NCBI GenBank assembly: GCA_024638465.1
Contig: JAHEKF010000017.1
Span: 1-51,204, forward strand
Origin: Rhodospirillaceae bacterium
GTDB taxonomy: Bacteria > Pseudomonadota > Gammaproteobacteria > Steroidobacterales > Rariloculaceae
Length of the DNA: 51,204 nucleotides
Reading direction: 5' to 3'
In this document: positions 34,346 through 43,574 of the stretch, piece by piece
Position numbering within the stretch: the stretch's first letter is position 1
Layout of the letters: every line of letters starts with the position of its first letter
Program-made: the position numbers and the translations under genes
Notes under the pieces: generated by a model
What the model was told of the DNA's origin: nothing
Databases searched by the model: none
Seen by the model: the letters and a program-made list of their open reading frames with translations, nothing else

Positions 34346-35599
34346 ATGAAATTTCTATCAGCGGCGGGTGCCGTCGCAGTGGCTCTGCTCGCGGCGGGGC
34401 CGATCGTGCTCGCGCAGACTGCGCCGGTCTACTTCGCCGATCCGACCTGGCCAAAGTCCTTGCCCAACAACTGGAAATTCGGCGGCATAACCGGCCTGGC
34501 AATCGACGCCGATGACAATATCTGGGTCTTGAACCGCCCCAACGACCTGTCGGACATCGAGCTGTTGGCTGAACTGGACCCGCCCGTTTCCGAGTGCTGC
34601 GTTCGTCCGCCGGCGATGATCCATCTGGATCAGCGCGGCAGTGTCATCGGTTCGTTCGATGCCGTTCAGGGCCACGGCATGGACGTCGACGACGATGGTT
34701 TCGTTTATATCGGTCAGGATACGGTGCGTAAGTACGATCCGTCCACGGGTCGTATCGTTGCCGAAATCGCGCGTACTCCCGAGCGGGAAGGAGGCGGTCG
34801 CGTCGGGTTGCCGCCGCCGGTCGAGCGTGTCCCGGGAGTTGGCACGCTCGAGCACGCCGATGTGTTCATGCCGTCGCCGCCCGATGATCCGGACGAGGAG
34901 GCGGCTGAAGCCGAGGCCGCTGCGATCTTTCGCGCGAAGTATCCGCCGGATATGCCGATGATCGTCGGCGGGCTCGAGGAGATTCGTATCGTGGAGGCCG
35001 ACAGCGAGATTTACGTTGCGGACAACTACCTCGGCGGACGTGTGCTGGTGTTCGACCTCGAGAGTCTAGAGTTCAAGCGTGGCTGGGGCGCTTATGGCAG
35101 ACCGCTTGCCGACATCAGCGTCGACGATGCCGACCACGCCTACGCACCGAACGGTCCCATGCCCAGGGATTTCTCGGGTCATCTGACGCTCAACGTGTCC
35201 GATGACGGGCTCGTCTACGCGGCGGACAGGAACGCAAACCGTATTCATGTAATGACGAAGGACGGTCAGTTTCTCAAGGAATTCGTGCTTGCGCCGGGTA
35301 CCGGGGGTGGCGGTTCGACCGGCGGCGTCGCGTTCTCGCATGATCCCGGGCAACGATTTCTTTTCATCTCGGATCGTATGAACAACAAGGTCTGGTTTCT
35401 CGATCGGGACAGCGGAGAACCCGTCGGCTCGATCGGCTCGATGGGAGAGAACGGCGGTCAGTTTCTCGGTCTGCATATGATTGCAGTCGACAGCGAGGGC
35501 AACATCTACACGGGTGAAGTCGACTCGTTCCGCGTCCAGCGTTTTGTGCCGGCCGACAGCCCTCGCGGGAGGCTGCTGGAGCAGCTGGCGGAGCTCTAA
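34346..35599 (+). CDS. Exported NHL/six-bladed beta-propeller protein
   Basis: GGGAG is present just upstream of ATG 34346. A signal peptide (AGAVAVALLAAGPIVLAQ) is followed by repeated propeller blades: GITGLAIDADDNIWVLNRP, GHGMDVDDDGFVYIGQD, EEIRIVEADSEIYVADNYLG, DDGLVYAADRNANRIHVM and HMIAVDSEGNIYTGEVDSFR. This is the NHL-type repeat of six-bladed propellers, and the 417 residues fit a full ring. Such proteins bind or hydrolyse varied ligands; no catalytic set can be named. An insertion rich in Asp/Glu/Ala lies about residues 175-195. Confidence 0.87.
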   Translation: MKFLSAAGAVAVALLAAGPIVLAQTAPVYFADPTWPKSLPNNWKFGGITGLAIDADDNIWVLNRPNDLSDIELLAELDPPVSECCVRPPAMIHLDQRGSVIGSFDAVQGHGMDVDDDGFVYIGQDTVRKYDPSTGRIVAEIARTPEREGGGRVGLPPPVERVPGVGTLEHADVFMPSPPDDPDEEAAEAEAAAIFRAKYPPDMPMIVGGLEEIRIVEADSEIYVADNYLGGRVLVFDLESLEFKRGWGAYGRPLADISVDDADHAYAPNGPMPRDFSGHLTLNVSDDGLVYAADRNANRIHVMTKDGQFLKEFVLAPGTGGGGSTGGVAFSHDPGQRFLFISDRMNNKVWFLDRDSGEPVGSIGSMGENGGQFLGLHMIAVDSEGNIYTGEVDSFRVQRFVPADSPRGRLLEQLAEL

Positions 35600-35704
35600 A
35601 GCGTACGAGCCGAAGAATTCCGATCGTACCTCTTCGCCGGGCCGCGTTCGAACGGATATTGGCAGTGTAGAATGGGCAGGAACGAGAATCCGGATAAAAG
35701 CTCG

Positions 35705-36694
35705 ATGACGAGACTGCTGCCCCTGCTTTTCGCCCTCATCGCGACGCCTCTGGCGCTGAATGCACATCACTCGCAGGCGGAATACGATCGCGACTCGATC
35801 GTTGAATTCGAGGCTGAACTCATTGATGTGCGCTGGCGCAACCCGCACGTCATGATTACCGTTCGCGCCGAGGGCGAAGACGGTCTGCTGCATGACTGGG
35901 AGCTGGAATCCGGTGCTGTCTACGGCATGCAGCGTACCGGCCTCGACAGCAGCGCGATGCCGGAGCTCGGACCGGTCACCGTCGCCGGCTGGCCTTCCAC
36001 GACGCGTGCGCACGCAATGCGGGTTACTAACCTGCTCCGCCCGGACGGCGTGGAGCTGGTCTTCCCCGGCGCCGCGCCGAACCGCTGGACGAGTGACGCA
36101 ATCGGCGGCCAGCTAGTCGACGCGCGCGTCGATCGTGCGGATCTGGGCCTGTACCGGATCTGGAGCGTTCCGGACCCGGGCCGCTTCTCCGCCACGCTGG
36201 ATCAGTCGGAGATTCTGCTGACGGCTGCGGCGCAGGCCGAATACGATTCAGGCCTGGAGTTCGACCCCTGCGAGCCGCAGGGCATGCCGTCGATCATGCA
36301 GAATCCGCTACCGGTTCAGTTCGTCGAGAGTGGCGACAGAATTGAGCTCAGAATGAGGACTTATGGCGTCGTCAGAACCATCCATCTGAACGAAGACGCG
36401 ACTGCTGTCGATGTTGCCGCGTCGAAGTATGGACATTCCACAGGGCGGATCGACGGCGATACGCTCGAGGTCAGAACCACGCGTATCAATTGGCCTTATT
36501 TCGATGACAACGCGATCCCGCAGTCCGAGAGCGTCGAAGTCCACGAGACGTTTACACTAACCGATAACGGCACGCGGCTGGCCTACCGCCAGACCGTTAC
36601 CGACCCCGAGGCCTTCCGGCAGCCAATCGTTACAACCTGGGACTGGATCGATATCGACGAATCCGAACTCGGGCTTACACAGTGCGAGCAATGA
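35705..36694 (+). CDS. Fusion: DUF6152 domain plus WEGDTLVV-family domain
   Basis: ATG 35705 gives a direct signal peptide (RLLPLLFALIATPLALNA) and mature HHSQAEYD; the upstream ATG 35672 overlaps a TAGAAT that may be the -10 box, so it is less likely. Residues about 20-120 are DUF6152 (VRWRNPHVMITV, WELESGAVYGM). Residues about 135-329 are the secreted family: first Cys in DPCEPQGMPSIM, VRTIHLNEDA, DGDTLEVRTTRINWP and the last Cys two residues from the end. This natural fusion links the two families. The copy at 44446 has the same layout. Confidence 0.86.
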   Translation: MTRLLPLLFALIATPLALNAHHSQAEYDRDSIVEFEAELIDVRWRNPHVMITVRAEGEDGLLHDWELESGAVYGMQRTGLDSSAMPELGPVTVAGWPSTTRAHAMRVTNLLRPDGVELVFPGAAPNRWTSDAIGGQLVDARVDRADLGLYRIWSVPDPGRFSATLDQSEILLTAAAQAEYDSGLEFDPCEPQGMPSIMQNPLPVQFVESGDRIELRMRTYGVVRTIHLNEDATAVDVAASKYGHSTGRIDGDTLEVRTTRINWPYFDDNAIPQSESVEVHETFTLTDNGTRLAYRQTVTDPEAFRQPIVTTWDWIDIDESELGLTQCEQ

Positions 36695-36746
36695 GGATTG
36701 GTTTGGCAGACAGGCAGGAATCTACTCTCCGTTTAGAGAAAAGAAA

Positions 36747-37175
36747 ATGAAAATCAGTTTGTATGCAGGTATGACGAAAAGTATCCCGGCGGCTGTTGCG
36801 GCGTGCTCTTTGCTGATGATTGCGAATCCCGCGCAAGCGCAGTTTGGAGCCTTTCAAGTGCCGCAAGACGACTTCACCTGGACCTGGGGAGGTCGCAGGA
36901 ATTCGCGCGACTTCGAAGATATTTCAGTCGTCGGCAGCGACGCCGGATTTCGGTGTTCGCTCGACGTGAAACTCAGAGTCGGGTCACGCCTGACGCGTAT
37001 GGACACGCGCAGTATCGAGAGCGATCTCCGAGGGGCAGTCAACTTCATCCAGTCCGTTAACTACCAGATGAATGATCTGGACGCACGGCGTGAAATCGAC
37101 TGGGCCGTTCTCGAGTGCGAGAAGCCGCAGCGCCGGGAACGCGAACCGGATCGCGAACAGGAAGAAGACAATTAA
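36747..37175 (+). CDS. Small exported protein, unknown function
   Basis: The 142 residues have a signal peptide (KSIPAAVAACSLLMIANPAQAQ) and a mature part with TWTWGGRRNSRDFEDIS, two Cys (FRCSLDVKL and LECEKPQ) and a very charged C-terminus rich in Glu and Arg. An ATG at 36771 would shorten the signal sequence. No family is recognised. It lies 53 bp after the fusion gene and 9 bp before the cupin gene, so it is likely co-transcribed with the cupin and the FAH-family gene. Confidence 0.7.
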   Translation: MKISLYAGMTKSIPAAVAACSLLMIANPAQAQFGAFQVPQDDFTWTWGGRRNSRDFEDISVVGSDAGFRCSLDVKLRVGSRLTRMDTRSIESDLRGAVNFIQSVNYQMNDLDARREIDWAVLECEKPQRREREPDREQEEDN

Positions 37176-37184
37176 GGGCTTGCC

Positions 37185-37739
37185 GTGACTGAGTTCACAG
37201 TGCCCGAAGGGCTCGAGCACGTCGACTACTACAAGTCGCCGCGCGACGATCGGATCGTCGCGATTCATATCCGTGCCGAATTCGACGAGTTCGAGAAGTA
37301 TCCCCCATTCATCGATTCGGAAGAGGAACGCGAACACCTGCGCAAGGCCTACAAGGTCGATCCCGAGTCCGAACGCCGCAACAAGGCGCATATCACCGAC
37401 GATGCCTGGCCGCTTCAGGTCATCATGCTCAACCGTGATCCCGGCGGCACGACCTCGGCGCACTATCACGTGCCTGATACGCCATTGCCGGATCATCCGA
37501 CTCGCCATCAGATACTGCTTTGCCAGCGGGGTAGCGCGCGTATCGGCGTCTACACGACTGAGGGCGACTTCCTCGGTGACGTGATGCTCAGGCCCCACGA
37601 CCTGATCCTCATGCTGGAAGGTCACGAGGTCGAGTTTCTCGAGAAGGGTACCCGTCTGATCGAGATTAAGCAGGGACCGTTCCCGGTCACCGACGAAGCG
37701 GACAAAGTCGATCTGCAAGACAAGGTCGCTGCGCGATGA
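37185..37739 (+). CDS. Cupin-like cytoplasmic protein
   Basis: GTG 37185 starts 184 residues without signal peptide. A cupin core is visible: GGTTSAHYHVPDTPLPDHPT with His-x-His, a further His in TRHQILLCQRGSARIGVY, then LRPHDLILMLEGHEVEFLE, which fits the second cupin motif. Metal binding and a dioxygenase, isomerase or sensor role are possible. It overlaps the next gene by 4 nt (ATGA), so cupin and hydrolase are probably translated together and act in the same pathway. The sequence does not tell which pathway. Confidence 0.78.
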   Translation: MTEFTVPEGLEHVDYYKSPRDDRIVAIHIRAEFDEFEKYPPFIDSEEEREHLRKAYKVDPESERRNKAHITDDAWPLQVIMLNRDPGGTTSAHYHVPDTPLPDHPTRHQILLCQRGSARIGVYTTEGDFLGDVMLRPHDLILMLEGHEVEFLEKGTRLIEIKQGPFPVTDEADKVDLQDKVAAR

Positions 37740-38791
37740 AACTCGCCATGTTCCGGGTCGACACGCCGGTCGGCCCGTTCCGTCGTTTCGGTATCGTGAC
37801 GCTGGACGGCGATTCGGGCGATACGATCGAGAACGCGCGTAATAACGCCGGGTATCTGATCGATGCGAATTTCGCGTTTGCAGCTATGGAAGCGGATTGG
37901 GGCAGGCTCAATGCCGGCGAGCGTGCCGCCGCGTTCTGTCCTCCCGATCTGCAGGCTTATGCGGAACTCTACGGTACCGATCTCTCGATACTTGCCGACG
38001 TCTCGGCGTGGGCCGGGGAGCGCGACGGGATTCTCGGCCCGCAGGGTGAGACCGTTCGCTGGGCGCTGTCCGACGTTGCGCTCGTTTCACCAATCACGCG
38101 CATCCCTGTTCTCCGCGATTTCGCGGCGTTCGAAGATCACCTCGAGAATACTTTTGGCAAGATGGGTCTCTCGATTCCACCCGCCTGGTATCAACAGCCG
38201 ACGGCATTCAAAGGCAACTCAACGACGATCTTCGGGCACGACTCGACGGTTCCGTGGCCGCGCTATACACAGAAACTCGACTACGAACTGGAGCTTGCAG
38301 CGGTCATCGGCAGCCCGACAGAGAACGTCGACATCGATCAGGCGGCTGACGCGATTTTCGGTTATACGCTGCTTAATGATTTTTCGGCGCGCGATACTCA
38401 GCGCGGCGAAATGAATGTCTCGACCGGGCCTTACAAGGGTAAGGACTTCGCCTGGGGTCTCGGTCCGTGGATTGTCACCGCCGATGAATTCGGCGATCCG
38501 GCAACGCTCGAAATGGCGGTTCGGGTCGACGGTGAGATCTGGGCAAGATCGACGCCGGGACCGATGCACTGGAGCTTTCCCGAAGTGATTGCCTATACAT
38601 CTCAGGACGAACGCCTGGCGGTCGGTGAGGTGCTGGGCTCGGGGACGGTGAATTCCGGGTGCGGGTTCGAGATCGACCGCTGGATCAAGCCCGGCGCGAC
38701 CGTAGAGCTCGAAGCCGACAAGATCGGTGTACTGCGGCACCACATCGCGCATCCGGAGGGCGCCCCGATTCGCTGGAGAAGATCAGCGTAA
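37736..38791 (+). CDS. Fumarylacetoacetate hydrolase family enzyme
   Basis: ATG 37736 overlaps the cupin stop. The 351 residues follow the FAH-family pattern: RDFAAFEDHLENTF, PTAFKGNSTTIFGHDS, the metal ligands in KLDYELELAAVIG, then GYTLLNDFSARDTQ, KGKDFAWGLGPWIVT and a late LGSGTVNSGCG. Members cleave C-C bonds or hydrate 2-oxo acids late in aromatic and related degradation, using Mg or Mn. It is cytoplasmic. With the cupin it could form a short catabolic step; upstream enzymes are not evident in the window. Confidence 0.9.
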   Translation: MKLAMFRVDTPVGPFRRFGIVTLDGDSGDTIENARNNAGYLIDANFAFAAMEADWGRLNAGERAAAFCPPDLQAYAELYGTDLSILADVSAWAGERDGILGPQGETVRWALSDVALVSPITRIPVLRDFAAFEDHLENTFGKMGLSIPPAWYQQPTAFKGNSTTIFGHDSTVPWPRYTQKLDYELELAAVIGSPTENVDIDQAADAIFGYTLLNDFSARDTQRGEMNVSTGPYKGKDFAWGLGPWIVTADEFGDPATLEMAVRVDGEIWARSTPGPMHWSFPEVIAYTSQDERLAVGEVLGSGTVNSGCGFEIDRWIKPGATVELEADKIGVLRHHIAHPEGAPIRWRRSA

Positions 38792-38908
38792 GATTCTGAT
38801 AAATAATAAGGAATTGGACCACTTTCGGGGCACATCGGGAAGCGTTTGGACACCGCAGTTGCGCGCCGGTATCGTGTCCGTAGCACAACATACAGGCGGG
38901 GGTTGAGC

Positions 38909-39475
38909 GTGAATAAAGTCTTTTTGACGCTTCTGGTTGCGAGTGCGATTGCCGCAAATTTCTCGACGTCATTCGCCCACCACTCGTTTAACTCGCAGCT
39001 GACAGCAGAAGGCGAGGAGGTCATCGACGTCGTCACGGGGGCCGTCAGGGTTCTTCGTATTCTCAATCCGCACAGCGCATTAATCGTCAATGTGCCGAAC
39101 GGGTCGGGTGGTGAAGATGGCTGGCTGATGGAGATCAGTCCGGCCACTCAGCTTGCCCGCGAAGGGTGGACGGACGATATGGTGAGTCCGGGTGATACGG
39201 TCAGCGTCTCGTTCTTCGTATCGCAAACGCCTAATCGCGGCCGGCTTCGCGCGCTGCTGATCCATGGAGAAACTGCCGATGAGCCTGATGAACTCTTTGT
39301 CTCCTACGGAATTCGCGGCAACACGCCCGTAATGCGCAGGCTCCGAGAACGATTGCCTGTCTGCGGACGAATCGACGCGAGTTACCAGCGCACCGAATGT
39401 TTTGTAATCGACGACGACGCCATGGCTGCGCTCGATGCTGAGTTTCCCGCGCCTATGGGATACGTCGTACCCTAG
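38909..39475 (+). CDS. DUF6152 family periplasmic protein (divergent)
   Basis: GTG 38909 is chosen because it opens directly on a signal peptide (FLTLLVASAIAANFSTSFA); the upstream in-frame start at 38846 adds Arg-rich residues before it. The mature protein starts HHSFNSQLT. Family marks are RILNPHSALIVNV and WLMEISPATQLAREGW. It is longer than the other single-domain copies, 188 residues, with a C-terminal extension holding two Cys (PVCGRIDASYQRTECFVI). In this copy the Trp before N-P-H is missing (ILNPH). Confidence 0.83.
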   Translation: MNKVFLTLLVASAIAANFSTSFAHHSFNSQLTAEGEEVIDVVTGAVRVLRILNPHSALIVNVPNGSGGEDGWLMEISPATQLAREGWTDDMVSPGDTVSVSFFVSQTPNRGRLRALLIHGETADEPDELFVSYGIRGNTPVMRRLRERLPVCGRIDASYQRTECFVIDDDAMAALDAEFPAPMGYVVP

Positions 39476-39513
39476 TTCGAGCTTTGGGTGCCACTTCAAT
39501 GGGGAGAACGACG

Positions 39514-40212
39514 ATGAGAGCGCTTTGTTCAGCGATCATTTTCGGCTTTCTGTCGCCAGTCGCGAACGGACAGGAACTGCACCCTGACTTTTCCGGCGTC
39601 TATATGCCGCCGGTCTTCGTCGGATCGCCGACACTGATCGTACCCGACGTGTATCCATTGACCGCCGCGGGCCGACAGCACGTCGATTCCTACAGCGAGT
39701 TCGACGAACAGCGACAGGCCAACGACTGTACGCCCGAGTCCATGCCGGGCGTCCTCTGGCTCGGGGCCGCCATGGAGCTTTCGTTTGAGGATGGCGTTCC
39801 GGTATTCCACTACGAACGCGGCGGCACGGTTCGTACGATAGCGATGAACGCGAACGCACCGGCGGCTCAGCCTGCTTCTGCGCTCGGCTACTCCAGCGGC
39901 TCCTGGGAGGATGAAACGCTCGTTATCGAAACGACCCGTCTGAATGGCGGTACGTTGGTCAACAATCGCGCCCATCCCGTTAGCTCGGAAGCAAAATTGA
40001 TCGAGCGCTACTGGCGCAGTTCCGGCAGCAACGACCTGAATCTCGAGCTCACGGTCGACGATCCCGTTTACTACACCGAGCCGTTCACAATGTCGCGGAC
40101 GCTCGTCTATTCACCTGACGATGCGCTGCAAGAGTGGGTTTGTGTGAACCTGGGGTCCCGAGATGAGGCGCCCGATATCGACGAGCTAACACGAATGCTG
40201 GAAGCGCTGTAG
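39514..40212 (+). CDS. Secreted protein of the WEGDTLVV family (short)
   Basis: ATG 39514 is preferred over TTG 39484 and ATG 39499 because GGGGAG (39501-39506) lies 7 nt upstream. The 232 residues have a signal peptide (LCSAIIFGFLSPVANGQ), ELHPDFSGVYMP, the first Cys in NDCTPESMPGVLW, VRTIAMN, SWEDETLVIETTRLNGG and the second Cys in WVCVNLGS. It is a compact member with little outside the core, so it may show the minimal domain. It ends 1 nt before the next family member. Confidence 0.8.
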   Translation: MRALCSAIIFGFLSPVANGQELHPDFSGVYMPPVFVGSPTLIVPDVYPLTAAGRQHVDSYSEFDEQRQANDCTPESMPGVLWLGAAMELSFEDGVPVFHYERGGTVRTIAMNANAPAAQPASALGYSSGSWEDETLVIETTRLNGGTLVNNRAHPVSSEAKLIERYWRSSGSNDLNLELTVDDPVYYTEPFTMSRTLVYSPDDALQEWVCVNLGSRDEAPDIDELTRMLEAL

Positions 40213-40213
40213 C

Positions 40214-41344
40214 GTGACTACGATAAATCGAAACCGGGCGGCGCTCCTCGCGGTAGTTGGCTGCGGATTGCTGACGTTACGCGCCTCGGCGCAGACTCCG
40301 CCTCCATCTGCGTTGGTCAATCAACGCTCGGCAGATACGGTTGAAGCCGCCCGCGCCGCGTCGCCTCATACGCCGGACGAAACTTTCGCCTATTTCGAAG
40401 ACGAAGCCGAGCTGGCTCTGCAGCAGGCGATTGCCAGAGTCTGGGATCCGGAGCGACCCCGCGAGCCGACCGCGCGCAAGTCCTGGGGACATCCGGACAT
40501 AGAGGGATACTGGGTCAGCGCGACCTATACGCCGATGGAGCGTCCCGCGGAACTCGCAGGGAAGCCGTACTACACGCCGCAGGAAGCGATTGAAACGTTT
40601 CAGCGCGCCGTCGTCGGCGATGTCGCTACCGATCCCGCGGTCGTTCACTACGACTGGACGGAATTCGGCATGGATAACTGGCAGAGTCCGATCCGGCCGA
40701 ACCTCCGCACGTCGCTCATCGTTGACCCGGCGAACGGCCGCAAGCCGCCTCTCACCGCGAATGGCCGGGCGCAACACGCCGCCAACGCTCCTCGCCACAC
40801 GCTGGAATCGCGAAATCTCTATGAACGCTGCATCACCGGCGACCAGGGGCCGCCGCGGGTACCGTCGACCCAGGCCGTCGGCGAGTCGCAGATCGTTCAG
40901 ACGCCGAACTATGTGCTGCTCATTACGCAGGTGAACAGCGAGGTGCGAATTATTCACCTCGACAATGAACCACAGGCCTCGGACCGTATCGGCTCCTTTC
41001 TCGGCTATTCGCGCGGACACTGGGAAGGCGATACGCTCGTCGTCGAGACGACGAATTTCGGCCCGACCGCGCGGGTAAGACGAATCCAGGAGGCCGGGCC
41101 GAATTTGCACCTGGTCGAACGTTTCACCCGCGTCGAAGAGGATCTCCTCCTCTACGAAGCAACGCTGACCGATCCGACCGTGTGGGAATCGCCGTGGACC
41201 TTCGAAGTACCCTGGCCGCGAATGGATCCGCCGGGTCTTTTCGAATGGGCTTGTCACGAGAATAACTACGGCTTCATCAACGTCGTTCGCGGTGCAAAAG
41301 TCCGCGCGGCCGAGTTCGCTGCCGAACAGGAAAGCAATCAGTAA
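40214..41344 (+). CDS. Secreted protein of the WEGDTLVV family (longer)
   Basis: GTG 40214 starts 1 nt after the preceding stop. The 376 residues have a signal peptide (ALLAVVGCGLLTLRASAQ), WGHPDIEGYWVSATYTPMER, an N-terminal helical insert, the first Cys in YERCITGDQGPPR, RIIHLDNEPQ, GHWEGDTLVVETTNFGP, VERFTRVEEDLLLYEATLTDP and the last Cys in FEWACHENNYG. It is most like the 31983 protein in length and in the TPMERP/TPLERP stretch. The function is unknown; it is probably periplasmic and co-translated with the short copy. Confidence 0.8.
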   Translation: MTTINRNRAALLAVVGCGLLTLRASAQTPPPSALVNQRSADTVEAARAASPHTPDETFAYFEDEAELALQQAIARVWDPERPREPTARKSWGHPDIEGYWVSATYTPMERPAELAGKPYYTPQEAIETFQRAVVGDVATDPAVVHYDWTEFGMDNWQSPIRPNLRTSLIVDPANGRKPPLTANGRAQHAANAPRHTLESRNLYERCITGDQGPPRVPSTQAVGESQIVQTPNYVLLITQVNSEVRIIHLDNEPQASDRIGSFLGYSRGHWEGDTLVVETTNFGPTARVRRIQEAGPNLHLVERFTRVEEDLLLYEATLTDPTVWESPWTFEVPWPRMDPPGLFEWACHENNYGFINVVRGAKVRAAEFAAEQESNQ

Positions 41345-41384
41345 TTCGGGCTTGCGCTCGATATTCAAAAGTATGGAGTTCTCT

Positions 41385-42473
41385 ATGCGCTGTAGATCAA
41401 CGAGGGTAGGGGCCGCGATTGCCGCTACTGCGATACTTGCTACTACTGAAACTATCGCGCAAGGTCCGGCGCTTCGTCGCGCAGATCTGGACGCGCCGAT
41501 CAATCTCGATATCGTGCACATCGCGGGCGGGATGTACCAGGCTACGTCGAACAACCACGGCACAGCGTTCATGGTTACCGATGAGGGAATTATCCTCGCG
41601 GATCCGTTGAGCGAGGATTTTGCTCGCTGGCTGAAAGCCGAGTTCGAAACCCGGTTCGGCGTCCCGGTTCGCTATGTCGTCTACAGCCACTATCACTGGG
41701 ACCATGCGTCAGGCGGCGCGATATTCGCCGACACCGCTCGCTTCGTCGGACACGAAAACATGCTGTCCTATCTCGAGCTGCCGCCCGATTCGACCACGCT
41801 CGACGATGTCGTGGGCCAATATGAACCGGTTGCGAGGCTCGATGCAGATGGTGACGGATACGTCAGCCGTGACGAGATCCCGGAAGACTTTCAGCGTTTT
41901 CCGGGTTCGCGTGAAAATCAGTTCAGCGGCTTCGACGCCAACGGCGATGGACGGATCAGTGGCGCCGAAGCTGTGCGCGGCCCGATCAGCCATGTGCATC
42001 CGCCGGATATCACCTACAGTGACGAGATCACGATCTCCCTCGGTGGCAAGCGCGTGAAACTGACCTGGGTCGGCGACATGAATCACTCGAGCGATACGAG
42101 CCTGATTACGTTTCCGGATGAGGACACGATGCTGATCGTCGATTACATTTCGGGCCGGCTGCCGAATCGCGAGATGGACTATGAACTCGGCAAGTTTGAG
42201 GAATGGATGGACGCTATCTATCTGACCGAGGACGTCGCGAAAGACTATCAGTACGTCGTCACCGGCCACGGACCTTACGGCGATTGGACGATCGTGAGTA
42301 ACTGGCGCGAATACCTGGAGAAGCTTCGTGACGCCGTCGCGGCCGGTATAGACGCCGGTCAGACGCTCGAAGAGATGCAGGCTGCGATCACGATGGACGA
42401 ATACAGTGATGTGGAAGGCTTCGACTGGGTCGACGAGAACGTGCTCGGCATGTATCACTTCCTGACCGACTGA
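41385..42473 (+). CDS. Exported metallo-beta-lactamase-fold protein with two EF-hands
   Basis: ATG 41385 is chosen, with GGAG 7 nt upstream; ATG 41373 overlaps that GGAG. The 362 residues have a signal peptide and the MBL zinc motif HYHWDH (102-107), with later His and Asp ligands in WVGDMNHSS and VVTGHGPYG. Between these zinc motifs lie two calcium-type loops, DADGDGYVSRDE (153-164) and DANGDGRISGAE (184-195), both canonical EF-hands. It is likely a calcium-binding hydrolase outside the cytoplasm; the substrate is unknown. It belongs with the MBL gene 15 nt downstream. Confidence 0.88.
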   Translation: MRCRSTRVGAAIAATAILATTETIAQGPALRRADLDAPINLDIVHIAGGMYQATSNNHGTAFMVTDEGIILADPLSEDFARWLKAEFETRFGVPVRYVVYSHYHWDHASGGAIFADTARFVGHENMLSYLELPPDSTTLDDVVGQYEPVARLDADGDGYVSRDEIPEDFQRFPGSRENQFSGFDANGDGRISGAEAVRGPISHVHPPDITYSDEITISLGGKRVKLTWVGDMNHSSDTSLITFPDEDTMLIVDYISGRLPNREMDYELGKFEEWMDAIYLTEDVAKDYQYVVTGHGPYGDWTIVSNWREYLEKLRDAVAAGIDAGQTLEEMQAAITMDEYSDVEGFDWVDENVLGMYHFLTD

Positions 42474-42488
42474 CAGAGGGTGCCCTAG

Positions 42489-43541
42489 ATGACCAAGACT
42501 GATCGACTGCTGGCCTGCCTGGTCTTGTCTGCTGCTCCGTTTTTCGGAGCGTCTGCGCAGGACACGCTCGATATCTACGTGCTGGACACGGAAGGCGGCG
42601 AGTCCGTCCTGTACGTGGCGCCCGGCGGAGAGACCTTGTTGTTCGATACAGGCGGCGGTACGGAATCGTCGAATGCGCGGGACTTCAACCGCCTGCAGTC
42701 GCTTGTGCAGCAGCTGGACCTGCGCGTTCTCGATTACGTGATCATCTCGCACAATCATCGGGATCATGTCGGCAATGCCGGAAATCTCGTGAATCTCGGT
42801 ATTCGCAATATCCGCCAGTTCATCGATCACGGACCCTACACGACCGAGCCGCAGCCGGAGCAACGGATCCGCTTCGAAGAATATCTTGCGATTCGCAATG
42901 TAGCGAAAGCGCATACCGCCGTGCCCGGGGAAGTGTTCGCCCTCGGTGACGTCGAGATCTATATCGTCGCGTCCTCGGGAAACGAGATCGGTGACCCGAT
43001 TCCCGGAGTTCGAAGCGCACGCAACGACCTCTGCGCGAACCATGTGCCGAAAGCCGATTTTCGCGGCGTAGAGAACGATGAGGTTGTCGGTATTCGAATT
43101 CGCTATGGCGACTTCACGATGCTCGAACTCAGCGACATGACCTGGAATCAGGAGCAGAGACTCGTTTGCCCGAATAATCTGCTCGGAACGGTTGACGCTT
43201 ATCACACGTCGGGTCACGGGGATCACTGGGGATCGAATCCCGTTTTCGTTCATGCCGTGCAACCGCGGGTTGCGTTCATGAACAACGCGGCGGTCAAGGG
43301 CGGGCATGCCGATACTTTCGAGACGCTGCGAAGTTCGCCGGGTTTCGAAGACGTCTGGCAGGCGCACTTCTCAACGCGGAACGCCCAGCCTGGCGACAAT
43401 TCTCCGGAAGACTACATCGCGAATCTCGAAGCCACGCCCGGTCACATCGGGCACTACATCAAGATCTCGGCGCGCGCCGACGGCAGTTTCTCCGTGATGA
43501 ATTCTCGTAACGGCTTCGAGAAGCCCTACAGCGCGAAATAG
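42489..43541 (+). CDS. Exported metallo-beta-lactamase-fold protein (ComEC-like type)
   Basis: The 350 residues have a signal peptide (LACLVLSAAPFFGASAQ), then LDIYVLDTEGGESVLYVAPGG, LLFDTGGG, and the zinc motif SHNHRDHVGN, as in the MBL group related to the ComEC C-terminal domain. Further His are in YHTSGHGDHWG and PGHIGHYIKI. The late HGDHWG is likely the other zinc ligand set. The substrate is unknown. It follows the EF-hand MBL gene by 15 nt, and both are exported, so a shared secreted substrate is likely. It ends convergently with the DUF2799 gene. Confidence 0.88.
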   Translation: MTKTDRLLACLVLSAAPFFGASAQDTLDIYVLDTEGGESVLYVAPGGETLLFDTGGGTESSNARDFNRLQSLVQQLDLRVLDYVIISHNHRDHVGNAGNLVNLGIRNIRQFIDHGPYTTEPQPEQRIRFEEYLAIRNVAKAHTAVPGEVFALGDVEIYIVASSGNEIGDPIPGVRSARNDLCANHVPKADFRGVENDEVVGIRIRYGDFTMLELSDMTWNQEQRLVCPNNLLGTVDAYHTSGHGDHWGSNPVFVHAVQPRVAFMNNAAVKGGHADTFETLRSSPGFEDVWQAHFSTRNAQPGDNSPEDYIANLEATPGHIGHYIKISARADGSFSVMNSRNGFEKPYSAK

Positions 43542-43574
43542 CGTCCGCCTGCCAAAGCGGCGGTCACTCGCGGA

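Noticed and set aside
41709-43367. 552-residue reverse-strand open frame across the two MBL genes
   Set aside because: Both genes beneath it have intact signal peptides and zinc motifs on the plus strand; the antisense frame is a by-product of GC-rich codon use.
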